64,000 nt of DNA from Frischella perrara. GTDB lineage: Bacteria; Pseudomonadota; Gammaproteobacteria; Enterobacterales; Orbaceae. Positions 9,013 to 17,790 of the stretch are shown piece after piece. The notes beneath the pieces are model-generated. The model was not told where the DNA came from. It made no database searches and worked only from the letters and a program-made list of their open reading frames with translations. The position numbers were made by a program, and so were the translations under genes. Location: the NCBI RefSeq assembly GCF_000807275.1, contig NZ_CP009056.1, positions 1,117,192 to 1,181,191 on the forward strand, written 5' to 3'. The stretch's first letter is position 1, and every line of letters begins with the position of its first letter.

Positions 9013-10341
9013 ATGGGTAAACTTGTCGCAGTGGTAGGCGATCGAACTACGAAAGGCGGATATATTATTACTGGAGCAGGTGATGCTAGTTGTGGCGGTA
9101 GAAATATTGCTTTAGTAGGTGATTTGGTAAGCTGTCCAAAATGTGGAACTACGGGGAAAATTATCGAGGGAGCGCCTAATCTTACATATAATGGCGTACC
9201 GGCTGCTTATGATGGTTGCCATGTAATTTGTGGATGTAAGGGAGGAACTCAAATTATTGCGGGTTTAAGTTCGTTCTTTGTTGATGTAAAAACTGTATCG
9301 ACAAAACCGCAAGAATCAATAGAGACACAAACAAGAATAGGTGTCAAAAATGCGGGTTTAAGCTCTTTGTTTGTTAATGATAAAACAGAATCAGCAAAAT
9401 CGACCGAATCAATAGAATCACAAGTAAGATTAGCTGTCCAAGAGCTGCTAGAAATAGCTAAAGAAGTTTGCGAAAAGCACTTATACTATATGGTGATTCA
9501 ACAGGAATTTATGAGGGCTATAGAAACCTTTGCAAATAGTATAGTTTCACAGGTAGATAATGGCTCAATAAGTTATGCGGAAGGCTCGGAAGAGATCCAA
9601 AAAGAGAAAAAAAGCCTTTGGGTGCAATCTATTCTATGGATCAAGAATGGGCTTTCCGTTTTAGGCGGTATGGGTCAGACTATGGCGGGGTTTGCTCTGT
9701 GTGACAAGGGTATAGGATGTATGCTGGGTGCGCCATTAGTGGCTCACGGAGTTAATGGCACATATGAAGGTGGTGCAGGTCTTTATAATGGTGTCATGAA
9801 TCAAATTGATGGTGGTAATAGGAGTTTGGAAGTTGAGGGACCACTAAGAAAGGTATATCAATCAGCCTTTAAGTCACTTGGTTTTGATGCTTCAGTTGGG
9901 AGTATTGCTTATGATGCGTTTGATTTTGGCGTTTCATTTTATGGAAAAGTAAAACTTATACCTAAATTAAATGAGTTTGGTAATCCAATATTTAAGCTGT
10001 TTCGTTATGGTAATAAGGACTTAGAAATGGCTTATAAGCAAATGAGTAAACGCTTATTAGGTTTAGAAATTTTGGGAGATGCTTTTGCTTCTGGTAATTT
10101 ATTAAAAGAAATAAGAAACGCTTTTATCCTTAACAAAGATACAGAACAGATTATTATGACTGTTAGAGAGCCAGAAAAAATAACTAATGTAAAGCAGATT
10201 GTGGATGATTGTCATTTGGTGATAACTATAACGGGCGATGATGAAGATGTACCGGGTTATTATGTATGTAAAAGAAATGACAACACGGAATATAGAAAAG
10301 ATTTTGAGGGAAACATAATAGAAGGTGGTATAGGGCAATGA
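9013..10341 (+). CDS. PAAR-domain T6SS effector with DUF4225-like C-terminus
   Basis: 442 residues. Residues 1-85 form a PAAR spike tip (V-V-G-D-x-T-T-K-G-G start, paired C-x-x-C elements that sharpen VgrG). Residues 83-144 are two tandem 31-residue copies of an A-G-L-S-S linker encoded by a 93-bp duplication. The rest has glycine-rich hydrophobic segments (G-G-M-G-Q-T-M-A-G-F; L-G-A-P-L-V-A-H-G-V-N-G) and resembles the DUF4225 family found behind PAAR domains, which I name from memory. The hydrophobic toxin region and the two membrane proteins directly downstream suggest a membrane-acting toxin (inference). The gene overlaps the next by ATGA. Confidence 0.78.
   Translation: MGKLVAVVGDRTTKGGYIITGAGDASCGGRNIALVGDLVSCPKCGTTGKIIEGAPNLTYNGVPAAYDGCHVICGCKGGTQIIAGLSSFFVDVKTVSTKPQESIETQTRIGVKNAGLSSLFVNDKTESAKSTESIESQVRLAVQELLEIAKEVCEKHLYYMVIQQEFMRAIETFANSIVSQVDNGSISYAEGSEEIQKEKKSLWVQSILWIKNGLSVLGGMGQTMAGFALCDKGIGCMLGAPLVAHGVNGTYEGGAGLYNGVMNQIDGGNRSLEVEGPLRKVYQSAFKSLGFDASVGSIAYDAFDFGVSFYGKVKLIPKLNEFGNPIFKLFRYGNKDLEMAYKQMSKRLLGLEILGDAFASGNLLKEIRNAFILNKDTEQIIMTVREPEKITNVKQIVDDCHLVITITGDDEDVPGYYVCKRNDNTEYRKDFEGNIIEGGIGQ
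9259..9444 (+). repeat. 93-bp in-frame tandem duplication inside the PAAR effector
   Basis: Units 9259-9351 and 9352-9444 both encode A-G-L-S-S-x-F-V followed by K-T, E-S-I-E and Q-x-R. They differ at several bases, so the duplication is not recent. It lengthens the linker between spike tip and toxin. Confidence 0.85.
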
Positions 10342-10655
10342 TACTATTAATCTGTGTTTGCTATTATTGTTTAGCAATAATAGGGTGTTTTTTTCGATAT
10401 TATTTTAAAAAATTTAGTGAATCTGATTATAAATATAATAAATCGCTAAACTGTAAACGAATATGTTATGTTATCTATTGTTATTTTATAATGGCTTACT
10501 CTGTATTCTTACATGAACTTGTAAGAAATGAGGTCATATTAAATCTACCTTTTTTAATATCAGTAATATTAATAGCTGTTGTATACGTGTTTTTTTCTAG
10601 TTCATTAGAATTTGCAGTCAATAGCAATAGAAAAAAAAAGAGAAAATGGAAATAA
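10338..10655 (+). CDS. Small membrane protein, likely immunity 1
   Basis: 105 residues with three hydrophobic helices and a strongly basic tail (R-K-K-K-R-K-W-K). Its ATG overlaps the stop of the PAAR effector (ATGA), typical of toxin-immunity coupling. It shares K-S-L-N-x-K-R-I-C and the pattern of the following helix with the next gene, so the two are paralogs. Most likely an inner-membrane immunity protein against the DUF4225-like toxin; no family name recognised. Confidence 0.7.
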   Translation: MILLICVCYYCLAIIGCFFRYYFKKFSESDYKYNKSLNCKRICYVIYCYFIMAYSVFLHELVRNEVILNLPFLISVILIAVVYVFFSSSLEFAVNSNRKKKRKWK

Positions 10656-10700
10656 ACCCAATAAAAATATTGTATTGTTAGAAATAGGAGATATATAACA

Positions 10701-10997
10701 ATGATTATTCAATGGATATTATTTATTTGTTTATGGTTATTGGGTATTTATTTTAGGCTTTATTTTTTGTTTCGTGCATCAAATTATTACAATGATAAAT
10801 CTTTAAATATAAAGCGAATATGTGCAATTTTTTATTATATTTTTGTGCTTGGTTATGGTGTTTATATGATTCCAGTACTCGGAAATAATTACGACCCACG
10901 TCAAGGTAAATTGTTGCTGGTATTTCTTGAATGTTTAATAATTTTTTATTTGTTTGCAAATTTGTTCTGTCTCATTAGCCTAATAGAACAGCGCTAA
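10701..10997 (+). CDS. Small membrane protein, likely immunity 2
   Basis: 98 residues, three hydrophobic helices, ribosome site aggag before the ATG. D-K-S-L-N-I-K-R-I-C matches N-K-S-L-N-C-K-R-I-C of the gene before it, so this is a diverged duplicate. It may protect against a variant of the same toxin, or be a spare copy. Confidence 0.68.
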   Translation: MIIQWILFICLWLLGIYFRLYFLFRASNYYNDKSLNIKRICAIFYYIFVLGYGVYMIPVLGNNYDPRQGKLLLVFLECLIIFYLFANLFCLISLIEQR

Positions 10998-11111
10998 AAA
11001 TAATTGAAGGTAATTGGTAGATACTGGTGGGTGTTTTATTAAAAATTATTTATCTTTTCTTTTATTTTATTATTCCACTTGCCACTACAATCATGATTCA
11101 CACAATATTGG

Positions 11112-11399
11112 TTATTGAACTATTCTAAATGTGGGAATAGTAGGCTTTAAGTTGTAAAGTTGTTCAACTTCTTTTGAAGACAGAAAAAATATTTTGGCTA
11201 TATCGTCCAAATCATAATCCAATTCATTTCTCATATAATTTAATATAGCAGTTATAAGAGTTGGTTTTTCGCCAAGTATTTCAATTTCAACAGGCTCATT
11301 TATCCTATAACCTAGTGAAGACATTCGTCTACTTAGATAATCTTCTTGTCCTGCTGTCATAATCTTAAGAGTCTTCGCTCTATAAATTAGTGACCTCAT
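11112..11399 (-). pseudogene. C-terminal remnant of an ImmA/IrrE-type protein
   Basis: 95 residues beginning M-R-S-L-I-Y-R-A-K and containing a M-S-S-L-G-Y-R-I-N-E-P-V stretch. This matches, from memory, the region after the metallopeptidase domain in XRE/ImmA-IrrE phage-type regulators, which are usually ~350 residues. The helix-turn-helix and the H-E-x-x-H part are absent, and nothing equivalent is seen upstream, so it is a leftover of a mobile element near tRNA-Val. It is still an open frame and could be expressed. Confidence 0.55.
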
Positions 11400-11634
11400 T
11401 AGTCACAAATTTATAACTGAACAATTTATTTTTGGTGATTAAATCAGAGTGTACAAATGTACGAATTATGCTCATTTGAAATTTTTAAAATATAAATCTT
11501 AGCTAAAAATTTCTGGTAATCTTCTATCTCAATTTTACAGAAAAAGTAATAAAAAACGATGGGGGTTTTACCCCAAGTAAATTTTATATCTTAACCACAA
11601 TCACTGGAAAGGCTTATCAGATAAGGCTTTGGGA

Positions 11635-11711
11635 TGGTACGCCCGGGTGGACTCGAACCACTGACCCCCACCATGTCAAGGTGATGCTCTAACCAACTGA
11701 GCTACGGGCGT
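11635..11711 (-). tRNA. tRNA-Val (GAC)
   Basis: 77 nt with encoded CCA. Acceptor ACGCCCG pairs with CGGGCGT; the D-loop (AGCTCAGTTGGTTAGAGC), anticodon loop TTGACAT (anticodon GAC) and T-arm GGTTCGAGTCC are all present. It strongly resembles E. coli valV/valW. Confidence 0.95.
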
Positions 11712-11812
11712 ATACAATTTGTTGAATCAATTTCTATAGGCGCAAATGATAGCGGTTAAATGGCTAAGAGGCAAGTAAAAAAAAGTGGAAATTGATGTAT
11801 TTATAATCGTAA

Positions 11813-11843
11813 AAGCTTGTTTGCTTACAAAACAAACAAGCTT
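11813..11843 (-). terminator. Terminator of the MATE gene
   Basis: Arms AAGCTTGTTTG and CAAACAAGCTT (11 bp) around a 9-nt loop, followed on the minus strand by T residues, 15 bp after the MATE stop codon. Confidence 0.75.
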
Positions 11844-11857
11844 AATCATTAGCTGGC

Positions 11858-13246
11858 TCATAAATTAGACTGTTTTAGGATTTCATCGACAGGTCGTCTT
11901 TGAATCCAAATCATACGAGCAATCAATAATAATGAGGCAAATAATAAACCAAGAATAATGCCGATCCAGAAACCAGCAGCTCCTATAGGTTGACCAAGTA
12001 AGTCTGTTAATCCCAGAATATAGCCCAATGGTAAACCAATAACCCAATAAGAAACTAATGTAATATAAAATATACTCTTAGTATCTTTATAGCCACGCAA
12101 AACATTACTAGCAGTAACTTGCAGATAATCAAATACCTGATAAATAGCTAATAGGATAATTAATTGTAAACTGAGTTCAATGATATCTGTTTTATCAGTA
12201 AATAACAAAACAAGCGAGTGTTTGAATATGATTAACAGAATAGCCACAATCAATGACAGAAAAAATGCCATAGCTAAACTAATGTAGGAAGTTCGTTTCG
12301 CAAGCAATGGTTGTTGCTTACCTAACAGATAACCTACGCGTATACTCGTTGCTACCCCTAACGATATCGCTAATGTAAACGTCATACTACTTAGTTCAAA
12401 AACGATTTGATGAGCAGCTACAGCAACTTTCCCTAAAGGTGCAATCATAAGCGCAATTATTGCGAATAGACTGACTTCGAAGAAGTAGGCTAGGGCAAGC
12501 GGAATTCCTAATATGACTATCCGTTTTAAAACATCGAAATCAAAAACTTTTTTGATTGGTGTATTCAGAATATCTTTTTGGCTTTTAGTTATAACAGTAT
12601 AACCTTTTATAAGAAAGAACATTAACCAAAATATAATTGCACCGGTTATACCACAGCCAATACCACCAAATTCAGGAAAACCTAATTTACCATTAATTAA
12701 TACATAATTAATAGGAATATTAGCTAGTAAAGCAATAAACATTACATACATTGTTGGTTTAGTATTGGATAATCCCTCACATTGGAAACGATAGATTAAA
12801 AAATATAAAAAACCCGGAACTCCCCACATAATTGAGCGTAGGAAATATACTGCAATATGAACCATTTCAGGATCAATTGGATTGTCATCACTATCTCGTA
12901 AAGCAATCAATTTATCAGAATTATATAAGATCACCATGAGTATAATCGACAAAAATGTGGCAATAATTAAACCTTGTCTAGTTTGATTAGCAATTTGATC
13001 ACGCCGCCCCATGCCATTTAAATTGGCAATGATAGGCGTTAGTACTGATAAAAGTCCTTGACCAAATAAAATTGTTGGTAACCAAATTGATACTCCTATA
13101 GCTACACCTGACAATGCAGCATCGCTATAATCTCCGGCCAAAATAGCATCGACAAAAGTAATACCAGTTTGAGCTAACTGCGTTAAGATTACAGGTATAG
13201 ATAATTTGATTAATATCGAACTTTCTTTTTTTATTGTATTTTGCAT
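11858..13246 (-). CDS. mdtK: MATE multidrug efflux pump, MdtK/NorM type
   Basis: 462 residues with 12 hydrophobic helices in two homologous halves, matching the usual length of NorM/MdtK (about 457). The N-terminal helix motif P-V-I-L-T-Q-L-A-Q and F-V-D-A-I-L-A-G are standard for the NorM branch. It exports cationic drugs in exchange for Na+ or H+. It lies 17 bp downstream of rimO and is probably co-transcribed with it. The mdtK symbol is by best resemblance. Confidence 0.85.
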   Translation of the reverse strand: MQNTIKKESSILIKLSIPVILTQLAQTGITFVDAILAGDYSDAALSGVAIGVSIWLPTILFGQGLLSVLTPIIANLNGMGRRDQIANQTRQGLIIATFLSIILMVILYNSDKLIALRDSDDNPIDPEMVHIAVYFLRSIMWGVPGFLYFLIYRFQCEGLSNTKPTMYVMFIALLANIPINYVLINGKLGFPEFGGIGCGITGAIIFWLMFFLIKGYTVITKSQKDILNTPIKKVFDFDVLKRIVILGIPLALAYFFEVSLFAIIALMIAPLGKVAVAAHQIVFELSSMTFTLAISLGVATSIRVGYLLGKQQPLLAKRTSYISLAMAFFLSLIVAILLIIFKHSLVLLFTDKTDIIELSLQLIILLAIYQVFDYLQVTASNVLRGYKDTKSIFYITLVSYWVIGLPLGYILGLTDLLGQPIGAAGFWIGIILGLLFASLLLIARMIWIQRRPVDEILKQSNL

Positions 13247-13263
13247 ATATAGAGCATCAATCT

Positions 13264-14592
13264 TTAGTTATTTTTAATAACACTACCCCATAGGTCATAT
13301 TCGTCAGAATGTTCAATTTCAACATTAACGATATCGCCTACTTTAACGTTGTGTTCTTCATTTAGGTAAACCGCACCATCAATTTCAGGCGCATCAGCCA
13401 TGGTTCGACCAATGGCACCTTCTTCATCTATTTCATCAATAATAACTGGTAAAGTTTGACCTATTTTTTCAGCTAATTTTTGTGTTGAAATTGTCTGCTG
13501 TAATTGCATAAATTGATGATAGCGTTCTTGCTTGATTTCTTCAGGGATTTGATCAGGTAGTTCATTTGCGATCGCACCATCAACTGGGCTATAAGTAAAA
13601 CAACCCACACGATCTAATTTAGCTTCTGATAAAAAGTCTAATAATAAATTAAAATCATGATCTGTTTCACCCGGATAACCAACAATAAATGTTGAGCGCA
13701 AAGTAATCTCTGAACAAATATCTCGCCATCTTTGAATTCGTTCAAGTGTTTTCTCAATTGTTCCAGGACGTTTCATTGATTTTAATATTGAAGGACTAGC
13801 ATGTTGTAATGGAACATCTAGATAAGGCAAAATTTTGCCTTCAGCCATTAATGGAATCAAGTTATCAACGCTTGGATAAGGATAAACATAATGTAGTCTC
13901 ACCCATATGCCAAGTTGAGATAATTGTTCGCATAGATTTTGGATATCTGTTTTAATTGGCATACCGTTCCAAAAACCCATGCGATTTTTGGTATCAACAC
14001 CATAAGCTGATGTATCTTGAGCAATAATCAATAGTTCTTTGACACCACTATCAACAAGTCGTTTTGCTTCATCAAGAACATTACCAATTGATCGACTAAC
14101 CATATCACCACGTAGCGATGGAATAATACAAAATGAACAACGATGGTTACAACCTTCAGAAATTTTCAAATAGGCATAATGTTTCGGTGTAAGTTTGACA
14201 CCTTGTTGTGGTACTAAACTGGTAAAAGGATCAAATTTCGGTTTAGGTACGTATTTATTTACATGCGTCAATACGGATTCATAACTATGCGGTCCCGAAA
14301 TTTCTAAAACTTTTGGATGTACTGTCCTGATTTGGTCTTCTTTAGCACCAAGGCAACCAGTTACAATGACTTTACCATTTTCATTTAATGCTTCACCGAT
14401 CGCCTCTAATGATTCTTGTACAGCGCTATCTATGAAACCGCATGTATTTACAATCACGAGATCAGCATTGTCGTAAGAAGGAACGACTTGATATCCTTGT
14501 GTTCTTAATTCAGTTAATATTCGTTCAGAATCAACAAGATTTTTAGGGCAGCCAAGACTAACAAACCCAATGGTAGGGGATAAATTGTTCAT
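13264..14592 (-). CDS. rimO: Ribosomal protein S12 methylthiotransferase RimO
   Basis: Radical-SAM enzyme that adds a methylthio group to the conserved aspartate of ribosomal protein S12. 442 residues, as in E. coli (441). Domains in order: MTTase domain with cluster cysteines Cys15 (S-L-G-C-P-K-N), Cys51 and Cys80; radical SAM core with Cys148, Cys152 and Cys155 (C-N-H-R-C-S-F-C); C-terminal TRAM domain ending D-L-W-G-S-V-I. All six ligands are present, so it should be active. Upstream of the MATE pump on the same strand. Confidence 0.97.
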   Translation of the reverse strand: MNNLSPTIGFVSLGCPKNLVDSERILTELRTQGYQVVPSYDNADLVIVNTCGFIDSAVQESLEAIGEALNENGKVIVTGCLGAKEDQIRTVHPKVLEISGPHSYESVLTHVNKYVPKPKFDPFTSLVPQQGVKLTPKHYAYLKISEGCNHRCSFCIIPSLRGDMVSRSIGNVLDEAKRLVDSGVKELLIIAQDTSAYGVDTKNRMGFWNGMPIKTDIQNLCEQLSQLGIWVRLHYVYPYPSVDNLIPLMAEGKILPYLDVPLQHASPSILKSMKRPGTIEKTLERIQRWRDICSEITLRSTFIVGYPGETDHDFNLLLDFLSEAKLDRVGCFTYSPVDGAIANELPDQIPEEIKQERYHQFMQLQQTISTQKLAEKIGQTLPVIIDEIDEEGAIGRTMADAPEIDGAVYLNEEHNVKVGDIVNVEIEHSDEYDLWGSVIKNN

Positions 14593-14801
14593 AAGTTCAG
14601 TAAAATATTATTATAAAATAGTCAAAAATCAATAGGATATAATTGATGGAAATGTCGCTATTTTAACATAAAAAAAATAGCTTAACTATTTCAAATCTTC
14701 TTTAATTTATAGGAATATAAGATAAAATTACTAGGATTTTTGTTTTGATAATTATAAATTTTAACAATGTTAATAGCTAATATTGGTATTAAAATTCAAA
14801 A

Positions 14802-14825
14802 AAACCGGAATATTAATTCCGGTTT
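14802..14825 (-). terminator. Terminator after the peroxiredoxin gene
   Basis: Perfect 10-bp stem AAACCGGAAT / ATTCCGGTTT with 4-nt loop, continued by a T-run on the minus strand; 35 bp after the peroxiredoxin stop. Confidence 0.88.
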
Positions 14826-14860
14826 AGTAAATAAAAACAGGCTGAACAAAAATTATAAAA

Positions 14861-15463
14861 TTAAAGTTCATTAGCATGTTGTTTTAAGTAGCTAGCCACA
14901 CCATCTGGGCTACCTTTCATACCTTGTTTACCTTTAGACCATTGAGCTGGACATACTTCACCATGTTCTTCATGGAACTGAAAGGCATCAACAATACGCA
15001 ACATTTCATCGATGTTACGACCAATTGGTAAATCATTTACTGTTTCATGACGTACAATACCTGATTTATCAATAAAGTAAGATGCACGTAATGCAACACC
15101 AGCTTCAGGATGTTCAATGCCATAAGCTTGCATAATTGCGTGTTTTATATCGGCAACGATAGGAAATTTAACTTCACCAATTCCGCCTTGATCTTGTGGT
15201 GTTTTACGCCATGCGTTATGAACAAATTCAGAGTCCATAGAAATACCGATCACTTCTACACCTCGTTTTTTGAATTCTTCAAAACGGTGATCAAAAGCGA
15301 TAATTTCAGAAGGACAAACAAAAGTAAAATCCATTGGCCAGAAAAAAACTACAGCATATTTACCTTTAGTAAAAGAAGAAAAATTGAAATTGTTAACAAT
15401 TTCTCCACTACCTAGAACTGCAGAAGAAGTAAAATCGGGTGCTTTACGGGTAACGAGTGTCAT
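14861..15463 (-). CDS. Typical 2-Cys peroxiredoxin (AhpC/TSA family)
   Basis: Thiol peroxidase of 200 residues that reduces hydrogen peroxide and organic peroxides. The peroxidatic cysteine is Cys50 in D-F-T-F-V-C-P-S-E and the resolving cysteine is Cys171 in G-E-V-C-P-A-Q-W. The Prx1/YknA-like branch is indicated by the W-S-K-G-K-Q-G-M-K tail rather than the E. coli AhpC ending. No ahpF is adjacent, so electrons probably come from thioredoxin. Single-gene unit with its own terminator; ribosome site aaggagc before the ATG. Confidence 0.93.
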   Translation of the reverse strand: MTLVTRKAPDFTSSAVLGSGEIVNNFNFSSFTKGKYAVVFFWPMDFTFVCPSEIIAFDHRFEEFKKRGVEVIGISMDSEFVHNAWRKTPQDQGGIGEVKFPIVADIKHAIMQAYGIEHPEAGVALRASYFIDKSGIVRHETVNDLPIGRNIDEMLRIVDAFQFHEEHGEVCPAQWSKGKQGMKGSPDGVASYLKQHANEL

Positions 15464-15599
15464 AAAATAGCTCCTTGGTTATTATTATACATCGGGACAA
15501 AAAAATAATTTATTAATGAAAGTAGTGACATTATATCGTTCAATTCGATATAGAAAACTTGATTAAAACAATTAATTTCATAAGTAAAGGCTATTAATT

Positions 15600-16901
15600 T
15601 TAATTAATTGATAATTTTTTCTTTGGTTTTCCAATATTTTTAGTATCCCGATGTCGAAGTTTCTTCTTTTTCGACTCTTTTAATTTTGTCTCTTTTTTAG
15701 CTTTGGCCTTATCAGATAGTTTTTTCTTTTTAGTAATTTTAGGTGCTTTAGTTTTTGGTCTTAGTTCGTCAATAACTCTTAAATTCAACGGTTCGTTAAT
15801 ATAGCGTTCTATTTTCTTTAATAATTCATAGTCATGAGCTTCTACTAAAGATATCGCAGTTCCTTTTTTACCGGCTCGGGCGGTACGACCAATGCGATGT
15901 AAATATACATCGGCTGTTTTAGGCATATCATAGTTAAATACATGACTTATATCATCAATATCCAAACCACGAGAAGCAACATCAGTGGCAATTAAAACAT
16001 TAACGGTGTTATTCACCATGCGTTTAATGGCTTCATTGCGCTTAGCTTGTACCATTTCCCCTTCTAGATAGCAACTGCGTATATTCGCTTCATTGAGCCA
16101 GTTCACCAATTCATGAACGCGTTCACGTTTACGTACAAATATAATGCTTTTTGTAACACTGGATTGATTCAGTAAATGAATTAACAAAGCTGTTTTATGT
16201 TTAATATCATCAGCACGATAATAGAGTTGAACAATTTTTTTGCGTTCTTTACGAGAAGGTTCAGCATTAATTTCCACTGGGTCATTAAGGATACGTTTAG
16301 CGAAATCGTACAAACCTTGTCCTTCAAGTGTTGCAGAAAAGAGAAACGTTTGCTTGCGCCAGCGAGTTTCTGCTGCGATTGTTTCCACATCATGAGCAAA
16401 TCCCATATCCAACATACGATCAGCTTCGTCCAAAATCAGTATTTCAATAGCTCGGCAATCAAAATTCTCTTCTTTAATGTATTGAAGGAGTCTGCCGGTA
16501 GTGGCGATGACAATATCCTGATTCTTACTAAAAATTTCAGCATGATTCATATAGGCAACACCACCAGTAATGGTCGCGATACTTAATGTGGTAAATTGCG
16601 TTAATAATTTAGCTTGTTCTGCTACTTGCATTGCAAGTTCTCGCGTTGGAGTGAGAATTAAAACTCTTGGAGGACCAGGTTTTCGTCTAGGAAAATCCAG
16701 AAGATGTTGAACAGCAGGTATCAAATAAGCCAAAGTCTTACCGGTTCCTGTTGGCGCTGAACCCAGAATATCTCGGTTATCGAGAGCATGAGGAATAGTT
16801 TCAAGTTGTATAGTCGTAGGTGTAGTAAGATTTTGTTGACTCAAGCTCTTAAGTAATGCTTCATCAAGCTCAAGTTTAGAGAAATCGTTATTAGTCGTCA
16901 T
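15600..16901 (-). CDS. srmB: DEAD-box RNA helicase SrmB
   Basis: ATP-dependent RNA helicase that helps early assembly of the 50S subunit. 433 residues against 444 in E. coli. Motifs: Walker A A-P-T-G-T-G-K-T (49-56), P-T-R-E-L-A, T-T-G-R-L, D-E-A-D (158-161), S-A-T (189-191) and the H-R-I-G-R-T-A-R-A-G motif VI. The segments between motifs (E-E-N-F-D-C-R-A, W-R-K-Q-T, L-E-G-E-M-V-Q) are the ones peculiar to SrmB rather than other DEAD helicases. The C-terminus is a lysine-rich tail (repeated K-K-K), expected to bind RNA. Confidence 0.95.
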   Translation of the reverse strand: MTTNNDFSKLELDEALLKSLSQQNLTTPTTIQLETIPHALDNRDILGSAPTGTGKTLAYLIPAVQHLLDFPRRKPGPPRVLILTPTRELAMQVAEQAKLLTQFTTLSIATITGGVAYMNHAEIFSKNQDIVIATTGRLLQYIKEENFDCRAIEILILDEADRMLDMGFAHDVETIAAETRWRKQTFLFSATLEGQGLYDFAKRILNDPVEINAEPSRKERKKIVQLYYRADDIKHKTALLIHLLNQSSVTKSIIFVRKRERVHELVNWLNEANIRSCYLEGEMVQAKRNEAIKRMVNNTVNVLIATDVASRGLDIDDISHVFNYDMPKTADVYLHRIGRTARAGKKGTAISLVEAHDYELLKKIERYINEPLNLRVIDELRPKTKAPKITKKKKLSDKAKAKKETKLKESKKKKLRHRDTKNIGKPKKKLSIN

Positions 16902-17174
16902 GTTTATGTTACATTTTATAAAATATGCATTATATCATATTGATAATGATGTTTAGCTATATTTATTCCAGATTATTGTTTTCAAAAATTAAACATCCAT
17001 AAAGGCAAATTGATTTTAATTTCTGATGCAATACTTAAAATCATAAATCGATTATATTATTAATAAATGACCAATGTTGTCTCAGAATAGATAATTTAAC
17101 TTTATTAAATAAACTGTTAATAAGGAATTTTTGTTTTTATTCACTAATTTTTAGTGATTTGTTATTAATATTAT

Positions 17175-17203
17175 TTGCATTCATCGCTTAGTTTAGGTAA
17201 AAT
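17175..17203 (+). promoter_or_regulatory. Sigma-70 promoter of tRNA-Lys
   Basis: TTGCAT (17175-17180), 17-bp spacer, TAAAAT (17198-17203), ending 19 bp before the tRNA. Spacing and position are right for a stable-RNA promoter. Confidence 0.65.
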
Positions 17204-17222
17204 TCTGCCATTCCAACTTAGT

Positions 17223-17298
17223 GGGTTGTTAGCTCAGTCGGTAGAGCAGTTGACTCTTAATCAATTGGTCGCGGGTTCGATCCCCTCACAACCCACCA
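17223..17298 (+). tRNA. tRNA-Lys (CTT) with a T-stem mismatch
   Basis: 76 nt with encoded CCA. Acceptor GGGTTGT pairs with ACAACCC; anticodon loop CTCTTAA gives anticodon CTT (AAG codons). The body is close to the common tRNA-Lys(TTT) sequence. The T-stem reads GCGGG against CCCTC, leaving one C-U mismatch at positions 50-64. The 3' half is the usual target of P4-type integrases, and an integrase stub lies 162 bp downstream. Confidence 0.92.
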
Positions 17299-17459
17299 TT
17301 CCTCAATTCATCAAAATTCAATAATGTTCAAAAAATCTTTATCTAACAAGCTTTTTAGCTAATTTACTGTTTAACTAAGTTCAAGAAGATTTAGCGAAAA
17401 TCAAACTCTTATGTTATATATTATGTTATACGCTCAACTATAACTTAAATTCGTATAAT

Positions 17460-17540
17460 ATGGTCAAGATTATAAAACCTCTAAATGATACTCAAATCAA
17501 GTCAGCCAAGCCAAAGAAAGTAATAACATATATAACATAG
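17460..17540 (+). pseudogene. N-terminal stub of a P4-family integrase
   Basis: Twenty-six residues starting M-V-K-I-I-K-P-L-N-D-T-Q-I-K-S-A-K-P-K then a TAG. Tyrosine integrases of the P4 family begin in this manner (x-K-x-L-T-D-T-x-I-K-x-A-K-P). The arm-binding start is all that remains of a ~400-residue protein; no catalytic R-H-R-Y segment is seen. Position and direction just after tRNA-Lys are those of an integrase at attL. Confidence 0.65.
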
Positions 17541-17707
17541 AATCATGTTAGTAGATCAGACTTCAAATTCGACTTGTAGTCGCAATTAAATAAAATGATA
17601 TAGTTATAATCATTTCAAAAGCAACTCTTTCCTTTGGCTAGCTAAATCCCACAAAAATGTGGTATTCAAATAAGTGTTTTTTTATACAGTAATGGTATAA
17701 TTTAAAA

Positions 17708-17790
17708 ATTACGCCTAGGCTGATCCCCGAATATCCGTAACCCTAACGGACTGGCGTAATCATTTCATAGGGGATTGTTTAGGGGAAACA
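17708..17790 (+). promoter_or_regulatory. Structured leader RNA ahead of the element's first gene
   Basis: Outer arms ATTACGCC (17708-17715) and GGCGTAAT (17753-17760) enclose an inner hairpin TCCGT / ACGGA (17734-17738 and 17746-17750). Inside the outer stem, GATCCCC (17722-17728) could instead pair with GGGGAT at 17770-17775 or with the ribosome site aggggaaa at 17781-17788. Two mutually exclusive folds, one hiding the ribosome site, are possible. This is a reading of base complementarity only. Confidence 0.5.

Noticed and set aside
14593-14801. Possible small gene between rimO and the peroxiredoxin terminator
   Set aside because: Only short frames without ribosome sites.
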